Source: Tenrec ecaudatus (lineage: Eukaryota; Chordata; Mammalia; Afrosoricida; Tenrecidae). Taken from it: 64,000 bases of DNA. The stretch lies in assembly GCF_050624435.1 (NCBI RefSeq), contig NC_134546.1, forward strand, positions 11,183,001 through 11,247,000. The letters are read 5' to 3'. Shown here piece after piece: positions 10,795 through 20,917 of the stretch. The notes under the pieces are model-generated. The model was given only the letters and a program-made list of their open reading frames with translations, did not search any database and was not told the origin of the DNA. Numbering within the stretch: position 1 is the stretch's first letter; each line of letters begins with the position of its first letter. Position numbers and translations under genes: made by a program.

Positions 10795-11975
10795 TTGCAG
10801 CTGAACATGGGCAGGGAGCTGCCAGAAATTCAGACTGGATTTTGAAGAGGATGTGGAACGAGGAAGATCATTGTTGATGCCAAATAGAGCTTGGCTGAAA
10901 GCAGAAAATACCAGAACAATGTTTATTTGTTTTATTGACTATGGAAAGGCATTAGACTAGATGGACCATAACAAACTATGGAAAGCCTTGAGAAGACTGA
11001 GAATTCCCGAACACATCATTGTGCTCATGTGGAACTTGTACATGGCTCTAGAGACAGTCAAGGACAGACCAAGGGAAAACTGCATGGTTTAAAAGCAGGA
11101 AAGGTACATGTCAGGGTTGCATCCTCTCCCAACTTTATTCAATCTGTATGCTGAACAAATAATCAGAGAAACTAGATTATCAGAAGAACGGGGCATTAGG
11201 ATTGGAAGAAGTCTTATGTGCAGATGACACCACTTTGCTTACTGAAAGGAGGAGGACTTGAAGCATTTGCTGATAAAGATGAAGGATTGTAGCCTTCAGT
11301 GGATGGATTATGACTCAATGTAAAGAAAACAAAAATTCTCAGAAGCTGGACCAATAAATAACATAATGATAAATGAAGAAAAGATTGACGTTGTCAAGGA
11401 GTTTCTTTAGCCTGATCCACAATTAATGCTCACAGGAGCAGCAGTCCAGAGACCAAATGACTTATTGCATTGGATGCATCTGCTGCACAGACCTCTTTGA
11501 AGTGTTGAAGAGTAAGGCCGTCACCTTGAAAACTAAGACGCCCCTGACTCTGGCCATGGTGTTCTCCTTTGCATCATCTGCATGTGGAAGTTGGATATTG
11601 AATAAGGAAGACTGGAGAAAACCCAGTGCATTTGGACTGTGTTGGTGAAGAATACGGAAGGTCCCAAATACTGCCCCCCCACCCCCAAATTTGTCTCAGA
11701 GAAAGTATAGCCAGCAGGCTCCTTAGAATGGAGGATGGCCCAATTTCATCTCACTTATTTTGAGCATGTTATCGGAGAGACCAGTTCCTGGAAAATGCCA
11801 TCATGCTTCATAAAGTCGAAGGGCAGTACAAAAGAAGAAGGAAGTGCCTTGGTGAGATGAAGGGACCCGGGACTGCCACAATGGGCTCCAACACAGCAGT
11901 TGTGAGGACCACACAGGACCGGGCGGTGCTTCCTTCTGGGGTCATTATGAGTCAGCCCCAACTCGATGGTTCTAG
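10795..11975 (+). mobile_element. RTE (BovB-like) LINE relic
   Basis: About 1.2 kb covering the reverse transcriptase core through the 3' end. Conceptual translation, with many stops, shows Phe-Ile-Asp-Tyr-Gly-Lys-Ala, the RT motif containing the first catalytic Asp. The YADD box survives as Cys-Ala-Asp-Asp at 11217-11228, with the Tyr codon mutated. The end reads 'gtcattatgagtcagcccc' and 'aactcgatgg', the block shared with AfroSINE tails. Confidence 0.85.
11217..11228 (+). other. RTE reverse transcriptase catalytic box relic (CADD)
   Basis: TGT GCA GAT GAC, followed by Thr-Thr-Leu-Leu, corresponds to YADD with Tyr changed to Cys. The surrounding frame contains stops. Confidence 0.75.
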
Positions 11976-12774
11976 TATTTTCAGAACCTTGACAATACCT
12001 AATATTGTGTGTGTGTGTGTGTGTGTGTGTAGTTATTCTCAAAACCACTTTGTGGTTCTTGGTGTTATGGATTTTACTGGACTGTTGCCAGCATGGAAAT
12101 CATCTTTTTCTTTGGCACAATGTAATCTTATTTAAGGCAAGGAGCCTTCAAATGAAGGAGGAAGTGCACCAATCCCCCTGTAGCCACGTCGTCCACACGC
12201 ACCGGGCGCAGTGGGCACACACTCCGTGGTGAGGCAGGCAAACATGCAGATGTTTACTCCGGCAGCAGCAAGATTTCACAGTTCTTACTTCCCAGGTTAG
12301 AGCCACATAGTCACGCTTCTTCCCAAAAAACATGCAGGCAGCCATTGGAAAGTCAGGCTTTAATCAAATTATACTTGTTTCTTTACCAGGAGCAACCCCC
12401 TCAGCCAATTCATAAGCATCTTTTGATTTGATTTTCCTGATGTGGTCTGAGAGTGAGAAATCAGGTTAATCCAGTATTGAGGATGTGCAAATCACAGCGA
12501 CTTGATGGGCATAAGTTCCTGGCAGGCAACGCTTCTCAGCACCTTTTCTTTCTGGTGGAGGTCCTAGCGCGTTGACCTCTTACATTCTCATGGGAGTGAC
12601 TGGCCCGTTGGTGGGGAATAACAACATCCGCAGATGATCAAAAGCTGGTAGATTGCCTGTCAGATTTTACTTTCTCCCTTGAAGAAACATTACCCAACTG
12701 GCTGACGCGCATACGTGAGGACCCGTGCATTTTCCTCTGTCCCCTTTCCCCTGATTTCCTCATGTTGAGATGCA
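11976..12774. other. unassigned sequence with (TG)n run
   Basis: About 800 bp between two RTE relics. Apart from the (TG)n at 12006-12030 I recognise nothing. Confidence 0.4.
12006..12030. repeat. (TG)n microsatellite
   Basis: About 12 uninterrupted TG units just after an RTE 3' tail. Confidence 0.95.
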
Positions 12775-13796
12775 TCAACTAATATTGTCCAGAGTAATGA
12801 AAAGCAAGGATGCTACTTTGAGGACTAAGGTGCACCGACCCAAGCCCTGGTATTTCCCATTGCCTCATTTACATGTGAGAGTTGGACATTGAATAAGGAA
12901 GGGTGAGGACGCATTGATGCGGTTGGATTGTGGTGCCGGCAAAGAAGATTGAAAGTATCATGGACTGCTAGAAGGACAAACAAATCTGTCTTGGAAGAAG
13001 TATAGCTAGAGTGCTCCTTAGCGGCAAGGATGGTGAGACTTCGTCTTATACACTTTGGACGTGTTGTCCGGAGAGACTAGTCCCTGGAGAAGGACATCAT
13101 GCTGGGTAAAGTAGAGGGGTAGTGGAAGACAGCAAGGACCACAGTGAGATGGACTGACACAGTGGCTGCAACAATGGGCGCAAGCTTAGGAGCAGTTGTG
13201 AGGATGGTGCAGTGTTTCATTCTATTGTGCATGGGGTTGCTCTGAGTTGGAACCGACTCGATGTGGTAGTTACATCATCTGTTGTCAATTTGAAGCTTAC
13301 AAGTGAAGGGGTGGAGTTTAGCCTGTCAATCAGGTTTCAGCTTGATGACCTCATTTGGAGGCACAATGGAGATGAATAGCTCACTAGAGGCCAGGCACAG
13401 GCTCTTTCCCCGAGAGACTTCCTACTGACAAGACACATGGGGCTATGCTGATGGCAGTGAGAGCCCTGAACCTGGAGGAGCTATGTGGAGACCCACGCCA
13501 GCGCTGAGATGCTTCCATTGCCACTGGATCCACAAGACTATCCACCCACTGGCCGGTGATCTTCCTGAATTTGGTGTCATTGCATGTGTTTCATGAGTCT
13601 GAAGAGGACTTTATAGATTGGTATCTGACAGATGGGTTAATATTGGATTTATGGACTTGATCTGGACTGGGCTGGGATGCTTTCTCAATATTCAATTGCT
13701 CTTGTATATAGAGCTCTTTCTTATACACGTATCACTGTCTCTATGAATTTGCTTTTCTAGTCTACATACTCAATGGCACCTAACAACAACCACAAT
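12775..13796 (+). mobile_element. RTE LINE 3' part, split by an LTR
   Basis: RTE ORF2 C-terminal coding relic and 3' end, recognisable by 'gacattgaataaggaagg', 'caaatctgtcttggaagaag', 'ctggagaaggacatcatgc' and 'gttggaaccgactcga'. The tail is interrupted at 13262 by an ERVL-like LTR and resumes at 13769-13796 ('ctcaatggcacctaacaac'). Confidence 0.85.
13262..13768 (+). mobile_element. ERVL/MLT2-like solo LTR inside RTE tail
   Basis: Starts 'tgtggtagttacatcatctg' and ends at a degenerate '…tctacata'. It carries the family's internal blocks 'gtcattgcatgtgtttcatg', 'tctgaagaggac' and 'tatatagagctctttctta'. Flanks ctcga (13257-13261) and ctcaa (13769-13773) are a 5 bp target duplication with one substitution. 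The insertion is younger than the RTE. Confidence 0.85.
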
Positions 13797-13984
13797 TGTT
13801 TACCTGCTGTGCCATGTGCAAGAGACAGAGCAGGTGAGGCACTTTTCCTCACTGAGCTTAGCTTACAATCTGGTTGCTTTTATTTATACTTTTGTTGACT
13901 TTTAACCCAAATGTTGATATGTTGTACAACTACTGTGCACACTGTTTTTTAAAATTATTTTTTCTTTTATTTAATATCTCTTGG

Positions 13985-14060
13985 CTCACAGTTCAAACCC
14001 ACCAGCCGCTCTAACAGAGATAAACTGTCTGATCCAATAAAGATTTACAGTCTCGGCAAA
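13985..14060 (+). mobile_element. AfroSINE, left part (split by L1)
   Basis: Reads 'cagttcaaacccaccagccg', then 'ataaagatttacagtctcgg', and is cut at about 14060. The right part resumes at about 15060-15112 after a 1 kb L1 insertion. Confidence 0.8.
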
Positions 14061-15059
14061 GGGCATTGATAGAGGTCTAGATAAAAGACATGTACATATG
14101 CAAATATATTTATATATGAGGATGGGGAAATAGATCTATGTGCACATATTTATAGCTTTGATATTAAGGTAGCAGAAGAACATTGGGCCTCCACTCAAGT
14201 ACTCCCTCAATGCAAGAATACTTTCTTCTATTAAATTGACATTCATGAGGGGTGGGGAAAAAAATAAAAAATAAAAAAATAAATAAATTGACATTCAGTG
14301 ATGCTCACCTGCCCAACACAACCGCTGAAGACAAAGCGGGTGAACAAGCAAATGTGGTGAAGAAAGCTAATGGTGCCCGTCTATCAAAAGAGATAGCGTC
14401 TGGGGTCTTAAAGGCTTGAAGGTAAACAAGTGGCCATCTAGCTCAGAAGCAACAATGCCTAGATGGAAGAAGCACACCAGCCTGTGTGATCTTGAGGTGT
14501 CGAAGGGATCATGTTTCAGGCATCATCAGAACAACAAATCTTACCATAGTGAATGAGGGGGGGAGTGTGGAGTGGAGACTCAAAGCCCATTTGTAGGCCA
14601 CTGGACATCCCCTTACAGAAGGGTCTCAGGGTACACTGGTACAGATAGGAACTGGAAACACAGGGAATCCAGGGAGGATGATCCCTTCAGGACCAGTGGT
14701 GTGAGTGGCGATACTTGGAGGGTAGAGGGAGGGTGAGTTGGAAAGGGGGAGCTGATTACAAGGATCTACATGTGACCTCCTCCATGGGGGATAGACAAGA
14801 GAAAAGTAGGTGAAGGGAGACGTTGGACAGGGCAAGATATGACAAAATAATAATTTATAAATTATCAAGGGTTCATGAGGGAGGGGGGATCAGGGAGGGA
14901 GGGGAAAAATGAGGAGCTGATGCCAGGTGCTTAAGTGGAGAGCAAATGTTTTGAGAATGATGAGGGCAATGGATGTACAAATGTGCTTTACACAATTGCT
15001 GTATGTATGGATTGTGATAAGAGTTGTATGAGCCCCTAATAAAATGATGAACAAAAAAA
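14061..15059 (+). mobile_element. L1 3' UTR insertion inside AfroSINE
   Basis: A 1 kb L1 3' UTR. It runs from 'ggtctagataaaagacatg' through 'gatggtg…cccgtctatcaaaag' and 'ggggtcttaaaggcttgaag' to a G-rich purine tract (14878-14905) and the ending 'cccctaataaaatgatg' with an A tail. The SINE sequence beginning 'aagatttacag' is repeated at both edges (14040 on and 15060 on), an approximately 20 bp imperfect target duplication. Confidence 0.85.
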
Positions 15060-15112
15060 AGATTTACAGCCTTGGAAACCCTCAAAGTCGAAAACCAACT
15101 CAATGGCTATGA
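15060..15112 (+). mobile_element. AfroSINE, right part
   Basis: Continues the copy at 13985-14060: 'gatttacagccttggaaacc', then 'ccaactcaatggctatgag'. Confidence 0.75.
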
Positions 15113-15264
15113 GCCTTGCACCTTGGAGAGGGTTCCATGTGGAAATACATGGAGACAGAACAGCTTCGCTTTGTGGGTGCATCAAAATAAACGTAACATA
15201 CAAGTGGTCATTTCAACCATACAATGAAATGTCCTTAGTTCCATTCACAATAGCAAGCAACTCT

Positions 15265-15383
15265 CTGCACTTTATTTCAAAACGTTCATGATTTTTTTAG
15301 CGGTTACGTAATATTCCATTGTATGGAGATACCATTATTTACACAATGAGCCCCTAAATGATGCACATTCAATTTTTGCCTTT
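15265..15383 (-). mobile_element. ancient L1M fragment, left part
   Basis: 'taatattccattgtatgg' followed by 'gatgcacattcaattttt' is the reverse complement of a widespread ancient L1M ORF2/3' segment. It appears to continue at 15715-15815 beyond an L1 insertion. Confidence 0.65.
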
Positions 15384-15680
15384 TTGAATCATTTTATTGG
15401 GGGCTCATACAGCTCTTATCACAATCCATCCATACATCCATGTGTCAAGCACATTTGTAGATTTGTTGCCTTCATCATTCTCAAAACATTTGCTTTGTAC
15501 TTGAGGCCTTGGTATCAGCTCCTCATTTCCCCCTCCCTCCCTTATGAACTGTTCATAATATTTTTTTTTCATGTCTTACACCAACTGCTATCTCCCTTCA
15601 CCCACTTTTCTGTTGTTCGTCACCCTGGGAGGAGGTGATATGTAAATCATTGTGGTTGGTTTCCCTTTCTCCCCCCCATA
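15384..15680 (-). mobile_element. afrotherian L1 3' end inserted in L1M
   Basis: On the minus strand it ends 'gcccccaataaaatgattc'. The C-rich complement of the purine tract ('cccccctccctcccttatg'-like, 15528-15545) and the 'gggtgaagggagatagc' block are present. It lies between two parts of an ancient L1M. Confidence 0.75.
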
Positions 15681-15714
15681 CCTTATTACCAAAAAAACAA
15701 ACAAAAACAAAAAA

Positions 15715-15815
15715 ACAACCTTCAATGAAACTTTGTACATTTGTCATTCCTCACGTGCATAGGTACACCTGTTGGTAAACACCTGAAAGTTGAATCGTTG
15801 ATTGAGTTTCAGAAA
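15715..15815 (-). mobile_element. ancient L1M fragment, right part
   Basis: 'gtgcataggtacacctgttg' then 'gaaagttgaatcgttga' fits the continuation of the L1M segment at 15265-15383. Confidence 0.5.
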
Positions 15816-16235
15816 ACGTTTGCACTCGGTATTTGTCAGCTGTTGCAAGCAAATAACTCTCACCAAGATGTCTGCACAGGAGAGGGAATCACCACGCTTT
15901 GTGAATCTTGCCAATCCAGAGGTGAAAGACTCACATCTCTTAGCTTTAGTTGCTGTTTCTTTCTATAATGAGGGAGGTGAAGGTGAAGGAGCTACTTCAG
16001 TCTATTTCTGGATTCCCTATTCTGTTTCATTGATCTGGGATCTGTCTTTTTCAGACTCGAGAAAGATGATTCTTAATTTAAAAAGAAGGCGGACGGTACA
16101 CTTTCACTCTTCTCACTCAGTAGCTAGTGGTTTGATCTTGAATAAACTTCTTTGATCTTAGCATCTCCACCTAGCATCAGTGCTGGGTCCCTGTAAATAA
16201 ATGAGAGCTCATGTATTCAGTGGATCTCTGTGGAT
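15816..16235. other. unassigned sequence with a 117-codon frame
   Basis: An open frame (15802-16155) begins inside the L1M relic and continues into this interval. I recognise no family in it, and the start lies in repeat DNA, so it is not called a gene. A processed pseudogene is possible but unproven. Confidence 0.3.
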
Positions 16236-16530
16236 AGAGGAGTGGGGTTCAGTGGTGAAATTTTGGCCTTCCGTGTGGGGGGGGGGACCCAAATTTGATC
16301 ACCAGTCCAATAAATTTCATGCCCAGCCGCCACACAGCCTCAGCGGAGGCTCGAGTGGTGCTGCGTACAATGCTGACTCCATCTCAGCGAAGGTAGACAG
16401 AGGCCTGGCGATGGACTCCAGGAACCCAGCCAATGGAAACCCTCTGGGTACCAAGGAAACATGGTCTAATTTGTAAGTGATCATGGGATGGCTTAGGACA
16501 GGCATGACTCCAGCCCACTCACGGGCAGGC
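16236..16530 (+). mobile_element. tRNA-Gly-headed SINE with RTE-like body
   Basis: The head 'ttcagtggtgaaattttggc' followed by 'cttccgtg' resembles the 5' half and A box of tRNA-Gly(GCC). 'aaatttgatcaccagtccaa' occupies the B-box position. The body has 'gcctggcgatggactcc' and 'agccaatggaaaccctctgg', which corresponds to internal RTE sequence. The end (…'gatcatgggatggcttagg', 'ggcaggcagcaacagca') looks like a decayed RTE 3' tail. This differs from AfroSINE, whose head is of a different tRNA type. Confidence 0.65.
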
Positions 16531-16962
16531 AGCAACAGCATGTTTGTTGAACTTCAGACTCTACGCTGGGTGCTGGGATGCCAAGGGAAAGACCAGCAGC
16601 TGCAGTCTCTGCAGCCTAGCATGAGGAGAGAACCAGAGCACTATTGAAATCATTACACTGCTCAGCTTGCCCTTGCTACAAGAACTAAGGGAACCTGATG
16701 GAAATCCTTGAGAGTCCCTAAGAGAGAGAGGGCTTCGCAGATGTGGGAGAACAGGGAGCAGAGATGGCAGGACAGAAGCAATGAAAAAGCAGATGCCGTG
16801 GACAGTGAGATCTAGCAGGGAAGGAGGAGCTGGCCAGGGGAAGCCAGGAGAGCGGTGCAGAGGAAAGGCCTGCCAGACAAGCTTTCTGGCAGGGGAGGAC
16901 TTGGCCCTCTATTTGCCTTCCAACCCAAACTATGCCAGTGAGTCGGTGGCCACACATAGCCA
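16531..16962. other. unassigned sequence, about 430 bp
   Basis: GC-moderate, no recognised repeat or gene. Confidence 0.35.
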
Positions 16963-17138
16963 CGGAGTCCATTTGGACTCACAGTGACCCTACAGGACAA
17001 GGTACACTGTCCCTGAGTGTAACTCTTTATGGTAGTAGAAAGCCTCATCTTTCTCCTGCGGAGCAGCTGGTGGTTTAGAACTGCTGACAGTGTGGTTAGC
17101 AGCCCAGTCCAGAACCCACTACACCACCAAGGCTCCTT
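16963..17138 (-). mobile_element. AfroSINE
   Basis: Full set of minus-strand blocks: 'actcacagtgaccctac', 'gtaactctttatgg', 'gcctcatctttctcctg', 'gagcagctggtggtt' and the head 'caccaccaaggctcctt'. Confidence 0.85.
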
Positions 17139-17253
17139 GTAGATAGAAAAGTGACAGGAGAGAGGTAGGAGGTGAGACACCACACAAGGAGTAAGTAGAT
17201 AGGAATAAGACCATGAAGACCCTTAGGTAAATATTTTGGGTTTTACCCTAAAG

Positions 17254-17426
17254 CAGCAGCGGTTCTCAACTTGTGGGTCGTGACCTCTATCTGAATGGCC
17301 CTTTCACTGGGGTCACCCGATTCATAACAGTAGCAAAATTACAGTTAGGAAGTAGCAACGGAAATAATTCTATGGTTGAGGAACTGTATTAAAGGGTCGC
17401 GGCATTAGGAAGGTTGAGAACCACTG
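17254..17426. mobile_element. SPIN-type hAT MITE with perfect 8 bp target duplication
   Basis: A 173 bp non-autonomous hAT element. Its ends 'cagcggttctcaac' and 'gttgagaaccactg' are terminal inverted repeats, and the interior has 'cagtagcaaaattacagtt'. The 8 bp ccctaaag is duplicated at 17246-17253 and 17427-17434. An extra 'cag' at the left end looks like slippage. The sequence matches the SPIN/URR1 group known from tenrec, murine rodents, bushbaby and others. It has no coding capacity. Confidence 0.9.
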
Positions 17427-17434
17427 CCCTAAAG

Positions 17435-17898
17435 CATTGTCTTACCTGGGACTTCTAGGCAGTACATTCTGAGCTAAAGAGAGTGCTATTTTATTACAGG
17501 GGTGGGTAATAAATGCCATTTGGATATTGATAACATCACTCTTGGGCCTTTACTGGTCAAAGTTTTAATTAATTCACCCTGACTGTGATGGCTGGAATGG
17601 TGTCTCTTAGGTGAGGTGTGTGGTGCTAGTTGGTATTGAGGATTGTGTGGGCCTTACATGGCCTGGAAGCTAGACGATCCGATCCCCAGCCCAGCTTTCG
17701 TGGGAGGTGAAAGCCCAGCACAGGGAGGGGGAAAGAAGGTAGTGAGACCAGGAAGATGCGGAACACTTCGATGCCGTGTGCGATCACTGCGGTCACTGTG
17801 TCACAACACCTCGCCCCTGCGAAGAACGAGACCGAGTTGGTTAGAAGGTGTGCTTCCTCCACCTACCCCAGTCCCCATGGCTCTCCAGGAAAACATGG
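17435..17898. other. unassigned sequence, about 460 bp
   Basis: No element recognised between the SPIN MITE and a reverse AfroSINE. Confidence 0.35.
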
Positions 17899-18113
17899 GG
17901 TGGCCCTGCTGGACAGAGTAGAACTGCCCCCCATGGTTGGGTTGCGAAGGCTGTCATCTTTACAGAAGCACACGATGTTCCCCATGCAGCAGCTGGTGGA
18001 TTCACACCCATGCAGCAGCTGGTGGATTCACACCCATGCAGCAGCTGGTGGATTCACACTGCCAACCTTTCAGCTAGCAGCCAAGCACTTAACCACTGTG
18101 CCATCAGGGAACC
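17899..18113 (-). mobile_element. AfroSINE with internal 26 bp triplication
   Basis: Minus-strand copy with 'agagtagaactgcccccc', 'ctgtcatctttacagaagc' and the head 'aaccactgtgccatcaggg'. Its middle is expanded by a tandem 26 bp repeat (separate entry), so it is longer than neighbouring copies. Confidence 0.8.
17981..18058. repeat. 26 bp minisatellite, three identical units
   Basis: The unit begins 'cccatgcagcagctggtgg' at 17981, 18007 and 18033, and the copies are essentially identical. It arose within the AfroSINE body ('cagcagctggtgg'). The lack of divergence suggests a recent or homogenised expansion. Confidence 0.95.
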
Positions 18114-18150
18114 AGGGGGCAGACCCCCCACCCCCACCCCCTTCCCCACC

Positions 18151-18330
18151 AAAACTCACTGCTATGGAGTCAACGCTGACTCAGTAGTGACCCCCTGTGG
18201 GTTTCTGAGACTGTTCACTGTTTCCAGGAGTAGCAAACCCAGCCTTTCTCCCGTGGAGCTGCTGGTGCTTTCAAACTGCCAACCGTGCAGATGAGAGTCC
18301 AATGTGTAACCATTATGCCACCAGGGATCT
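18151..18330 (-). mobile_element. AfroSINE
   Basis: Minus-strand copy: 'aaaactcactgctatggag', 'tttctgagactgttcactg', 'ctttctcccgtggagctgc' and the head 'attatgccaccagggatc'. A poly-C/CA-rich run (18124-18150) abuts its tail. Confidence 0.85.
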
Positions 18331-18578
18331 TGCAAAGGTTGGGGGGTGGGGAGAAGGACAGGGTAGCCTATTTGCCTGGCATTCTCCCACCTTCCATTTC
18401 CCTCTGTTCCTCTTTCACTGTACAGAGAACCAAGTCTCATGCATTTCCAGAATGCCTGTGGATTCCATTCCATTCCATCCACATGTGGAATGTGAGAAGC
18501 GAGTGTTATGCCAACCAAGAGAGAAAGAAGGATGTGGTCAAGGGACTCAGCACACGGGTTTTTACTAACGTGCCCTTA

Positions 18579-18791
18579 AAGGAGGAGCTCTGGTGGCACA
18601 GTGGATATGCATTAGGCTGCTAATGGAAAGGTCAGCAGTTTGAAACCACCAGCCACTCCTCGGGGGATAGACGGGGCTTTCTACTCCATTAGAAGAGTAA
18701 CAGTCTGGGATACCCACAGGGGTAGTTCTACCCTGCCCTATAGCATCACTGTGAGGCAGCATCAACTCACGGCAGTGAGTTTGTTTGTTTG
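18579..18791 (+). mobile_element. AfroSINE, near full length
   Basis: Head 'aggagctctggtggcacag', B-box region 'ggtcagcagtttgaaacc', body 'ggggctttctactcc', and the tail 'ggcagtgagtttgtttg'. One of the best-preserved copies. Confidence 0.9.
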
Positions 18792-18839
18792 ATCAGGTGA
18801 TTAAAGGATTCCATGCAAGAGAGGGCCATGGTCTGGCAG

Positions 18840-19350
18840 TGTGGTAGTTACATAATCTGGTGTCAACTTGAGACTATTTAGAGTGAAGGAGTGGACTTTC
18901 AATCAGATTGCAGCTTGATGACCCCATTTAGAGGCGTGATGGAGATACAAACAGCTCACTGGAAGCCAGATACAGGCGTTCTCCCTGTGAGACATTCCTG
19001 TTGACAAGCCACATGCAGCTACACTGATGGAACCCGAGCCCTGAGCTCTAGGAGCCATGTGGAGACTCACACCAGCACTGAGATGCTTCTACTGCCACAA
19101 GATCTACAAGACTTTCCACTTACTGGCCTGTGATCTCCCTACATTTGGTGTCATTGCATGTGTTACATGAGTCTGAAGAGGAATTTATAGTTTGGTATCA
19201 GACACATGGGCTAATATTGGACTTATGGATTTGATCTGAACTGGGCTGTGATGTTTTCTTAATATACAATTGCTCTTTTATATAAAGCTCTTTCTCATAC
19301 ACATCTGAGTGTCTATGAATTTGTTTCTCTCGTCTATCCAGACTAACACA
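18840..19350 (+). mobile_element. ERVL/MLT2-like solo LTR with 5 bp target duplication
   Basis: Runs from 'tgtggtagttacataatctg' to '…ccagactaacaca' (511 bp, TG…CA). A TATA-like 'tttatataaagc' lies near the 3' end. The flanks ggcag (18835-18839) and ggcag (19351-19355) are a perfect 5 bp duplication, typical of ERVL/MaLR integration. No internal genes. Confidence 0.9.
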
Positions 19351-19355
19351 GGCAG

Positions 19356-20021
19356 CATTGTGGAGAATGGCGTGAGAGGGGGGAGATGGATATAGGAAAG
19401 CATTTGGGAGCTCATTGCCATGGTCAAGGAGAGAAGAGATAGTGCTTGAGGAGGGTGGAGCTGGAAAGTCACGAATAAATCTGAGAACTGTTTAGGAAGC
19501 AAGATTGTTAAGGCTAAAGGATTAACTGGGTTTCAGAAATTGGCAAAGCTATGAAGAATGTCTGAGTTTTTGCGCCAAGCAACCTGGTGGCTGGTAGTGC
19601 CATTGAGAGGTCTGGATAATCCCAGGGAGGGAACCAAAGTGTTGGGTGAAGACTTCTGACTTGAGATTTGGACTTGTGCCTATGAGGAACTCACTAGGAA
19701 AATCCGAGTGGGCAACTGAATATATGTGTCTGCTTATTGGAGCAGTACTGGGTATGAATACTAGGAATTGACCAGAGAGCGAGGAAGTGGAATTTATGGA
19801 ACCCAGACATTCCATGAGACCTCTAGAGGGAAGGATGGGCCTGCAGAGGCGACAAAGAAGGTGCTGCCTGGGGTGTAGTCGATGAATATGGCCCTTCTAG
19901 CCACAGTGCCATATGTGAGCACATATTCTAATTCTGCCCTCTATCCCTGTGCCTATGATCTCATCTGGAGCGACTTCTCTGTTACAGGATGAAGGTGGGA
20001 TATATCTTTAGACTACTAGAG
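19356..20021. other. unassigned sequence, about 670 bp
   Basis: Purine-biased, no recognised repeat and no supported gene. Confidence 0.35.
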
Positions 20022-20214
20022 TAAAGGAGCCTTGGTGGTGTCGTGGTTACATGTTCACTGCAAGGTCAGCAGTTTGAAACCACCAGCTGCTCTGAGGGAG
20101 AAAGATGGGGCTTTCCACTCCCATACAGAGCTTTGGCTCAGAAGCTCACTGGGGCAGTTCTATTCTGTCCCATAGGGTGCTATGAGTCAGCCTCGACTTG
20201 ATTGCAGTAAGTTT
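20022..20214 (+). mobile_element. AfroSINE
   Basis: Head 'aaaggagccttggtggtgtc', then 'aaggtcagcagtttgaaacc', 'ttccactcccatacag' and the RTE-like 'gggtgctatgagtcagcc'. Confidence 0.88.
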
Positions 20215-20225
20215 TTCTCTTGTTT

Positions 20226-20395
20226 ACTAGAGGGTAGGACTGAATCCCTCAGTGAGATAGATTGATACAGTGGCCACAGCAATGGGTTCAAGCATAGGAA
20301 CAATTGTGAGGATGGTGCAGGACCGGGGAGTGTCTTGTTCTGTTGTGCATAGGGTCATGATGGGCTGGATCCGTTGTGACAGCATCTAACAACAA
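20226..20395 (+). mobile_element. RTE LINE 3' end
   Basis: Very short 5'-truncated copy: 'gtggccacagcaatgggttc', 'ggatggtgcaggaccgg' and the tail 'gacagcatctaacaac'. It directly follows an AfroSINE, so the shared tail is visible side by side. Confidence 0.85.
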
Positions 20396-20917
20396 TTACA
20401 TGAGCTTCCCTGTCCTTGTGAGTATTGTCTGTGAGTGAGTTTCGTGTGACTATTGAACTCAGTGTAGAAATAGAATGCCGTGGGAGGAGCTGGTGGTGTC
20501 ACAGCAGATAAAGCAGGATGGAGCGTGGAGCCATGTCTGACCCCCTGCCTCTTGGCAACAGGGAAGCCAGAGGAGGTCAGATCTGGCCTCCAAGCCATTG
20601 GCTGCACTGCCAAAGTGGTAGGAGGATAACAAGAAGGGCTTTGGAACCTGTAAGCCAACGGAAAGGGGTCCCAGAAAGGGTAAGGTCCAGAAAGTTGCTG
20701 AGAGGCCAGGGGCTGTGAGGGCAGTGTACCTTGCTTTCAGCTGTAACATGGTGATCATTGGGGATGTTCGCCAAAGTGATGAGGCTGAGGAGTGAGGGGC
20801 GCCCACGATGCACGGTGACCCATGCCAGATGTGTCACTTGGTCGGGCATTGGGAAGAGATGGGAAGGGCCTGTGAGGTTGAGTGGTCTTTCTGTTTTTCA
20901 GGGAGACTTAAGCAGTT
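20396..20917. other. unassigned sequence, about 520 bp
   Basis: Overlapping frames of 90-115 codons on the minus strand are open, without recognisable domains. No repeat recognised. Confidence 0.35.

Noticed and set aside
15802..16155. Possible processed pseudogene (117 codons)
   Set aside because: No family recognised, no poly-A or target duplication of its own, and the frame starts in an ancient L1M relic.
16236..16310. Functional tRNA-Gly gene
   Set aside because: The cloverleaf cannot close: the anticodon region has a long G run, several stem positions are mismatched, and the sequence continues into a SINE body.
17756..18294. Open frames of 143 and 148 codons with a repeated peptide
   Set aside because: They run through a reverse AfroSINE with a 26 bp triplication. 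The peptide repeat simply reflects the DNA repeat.
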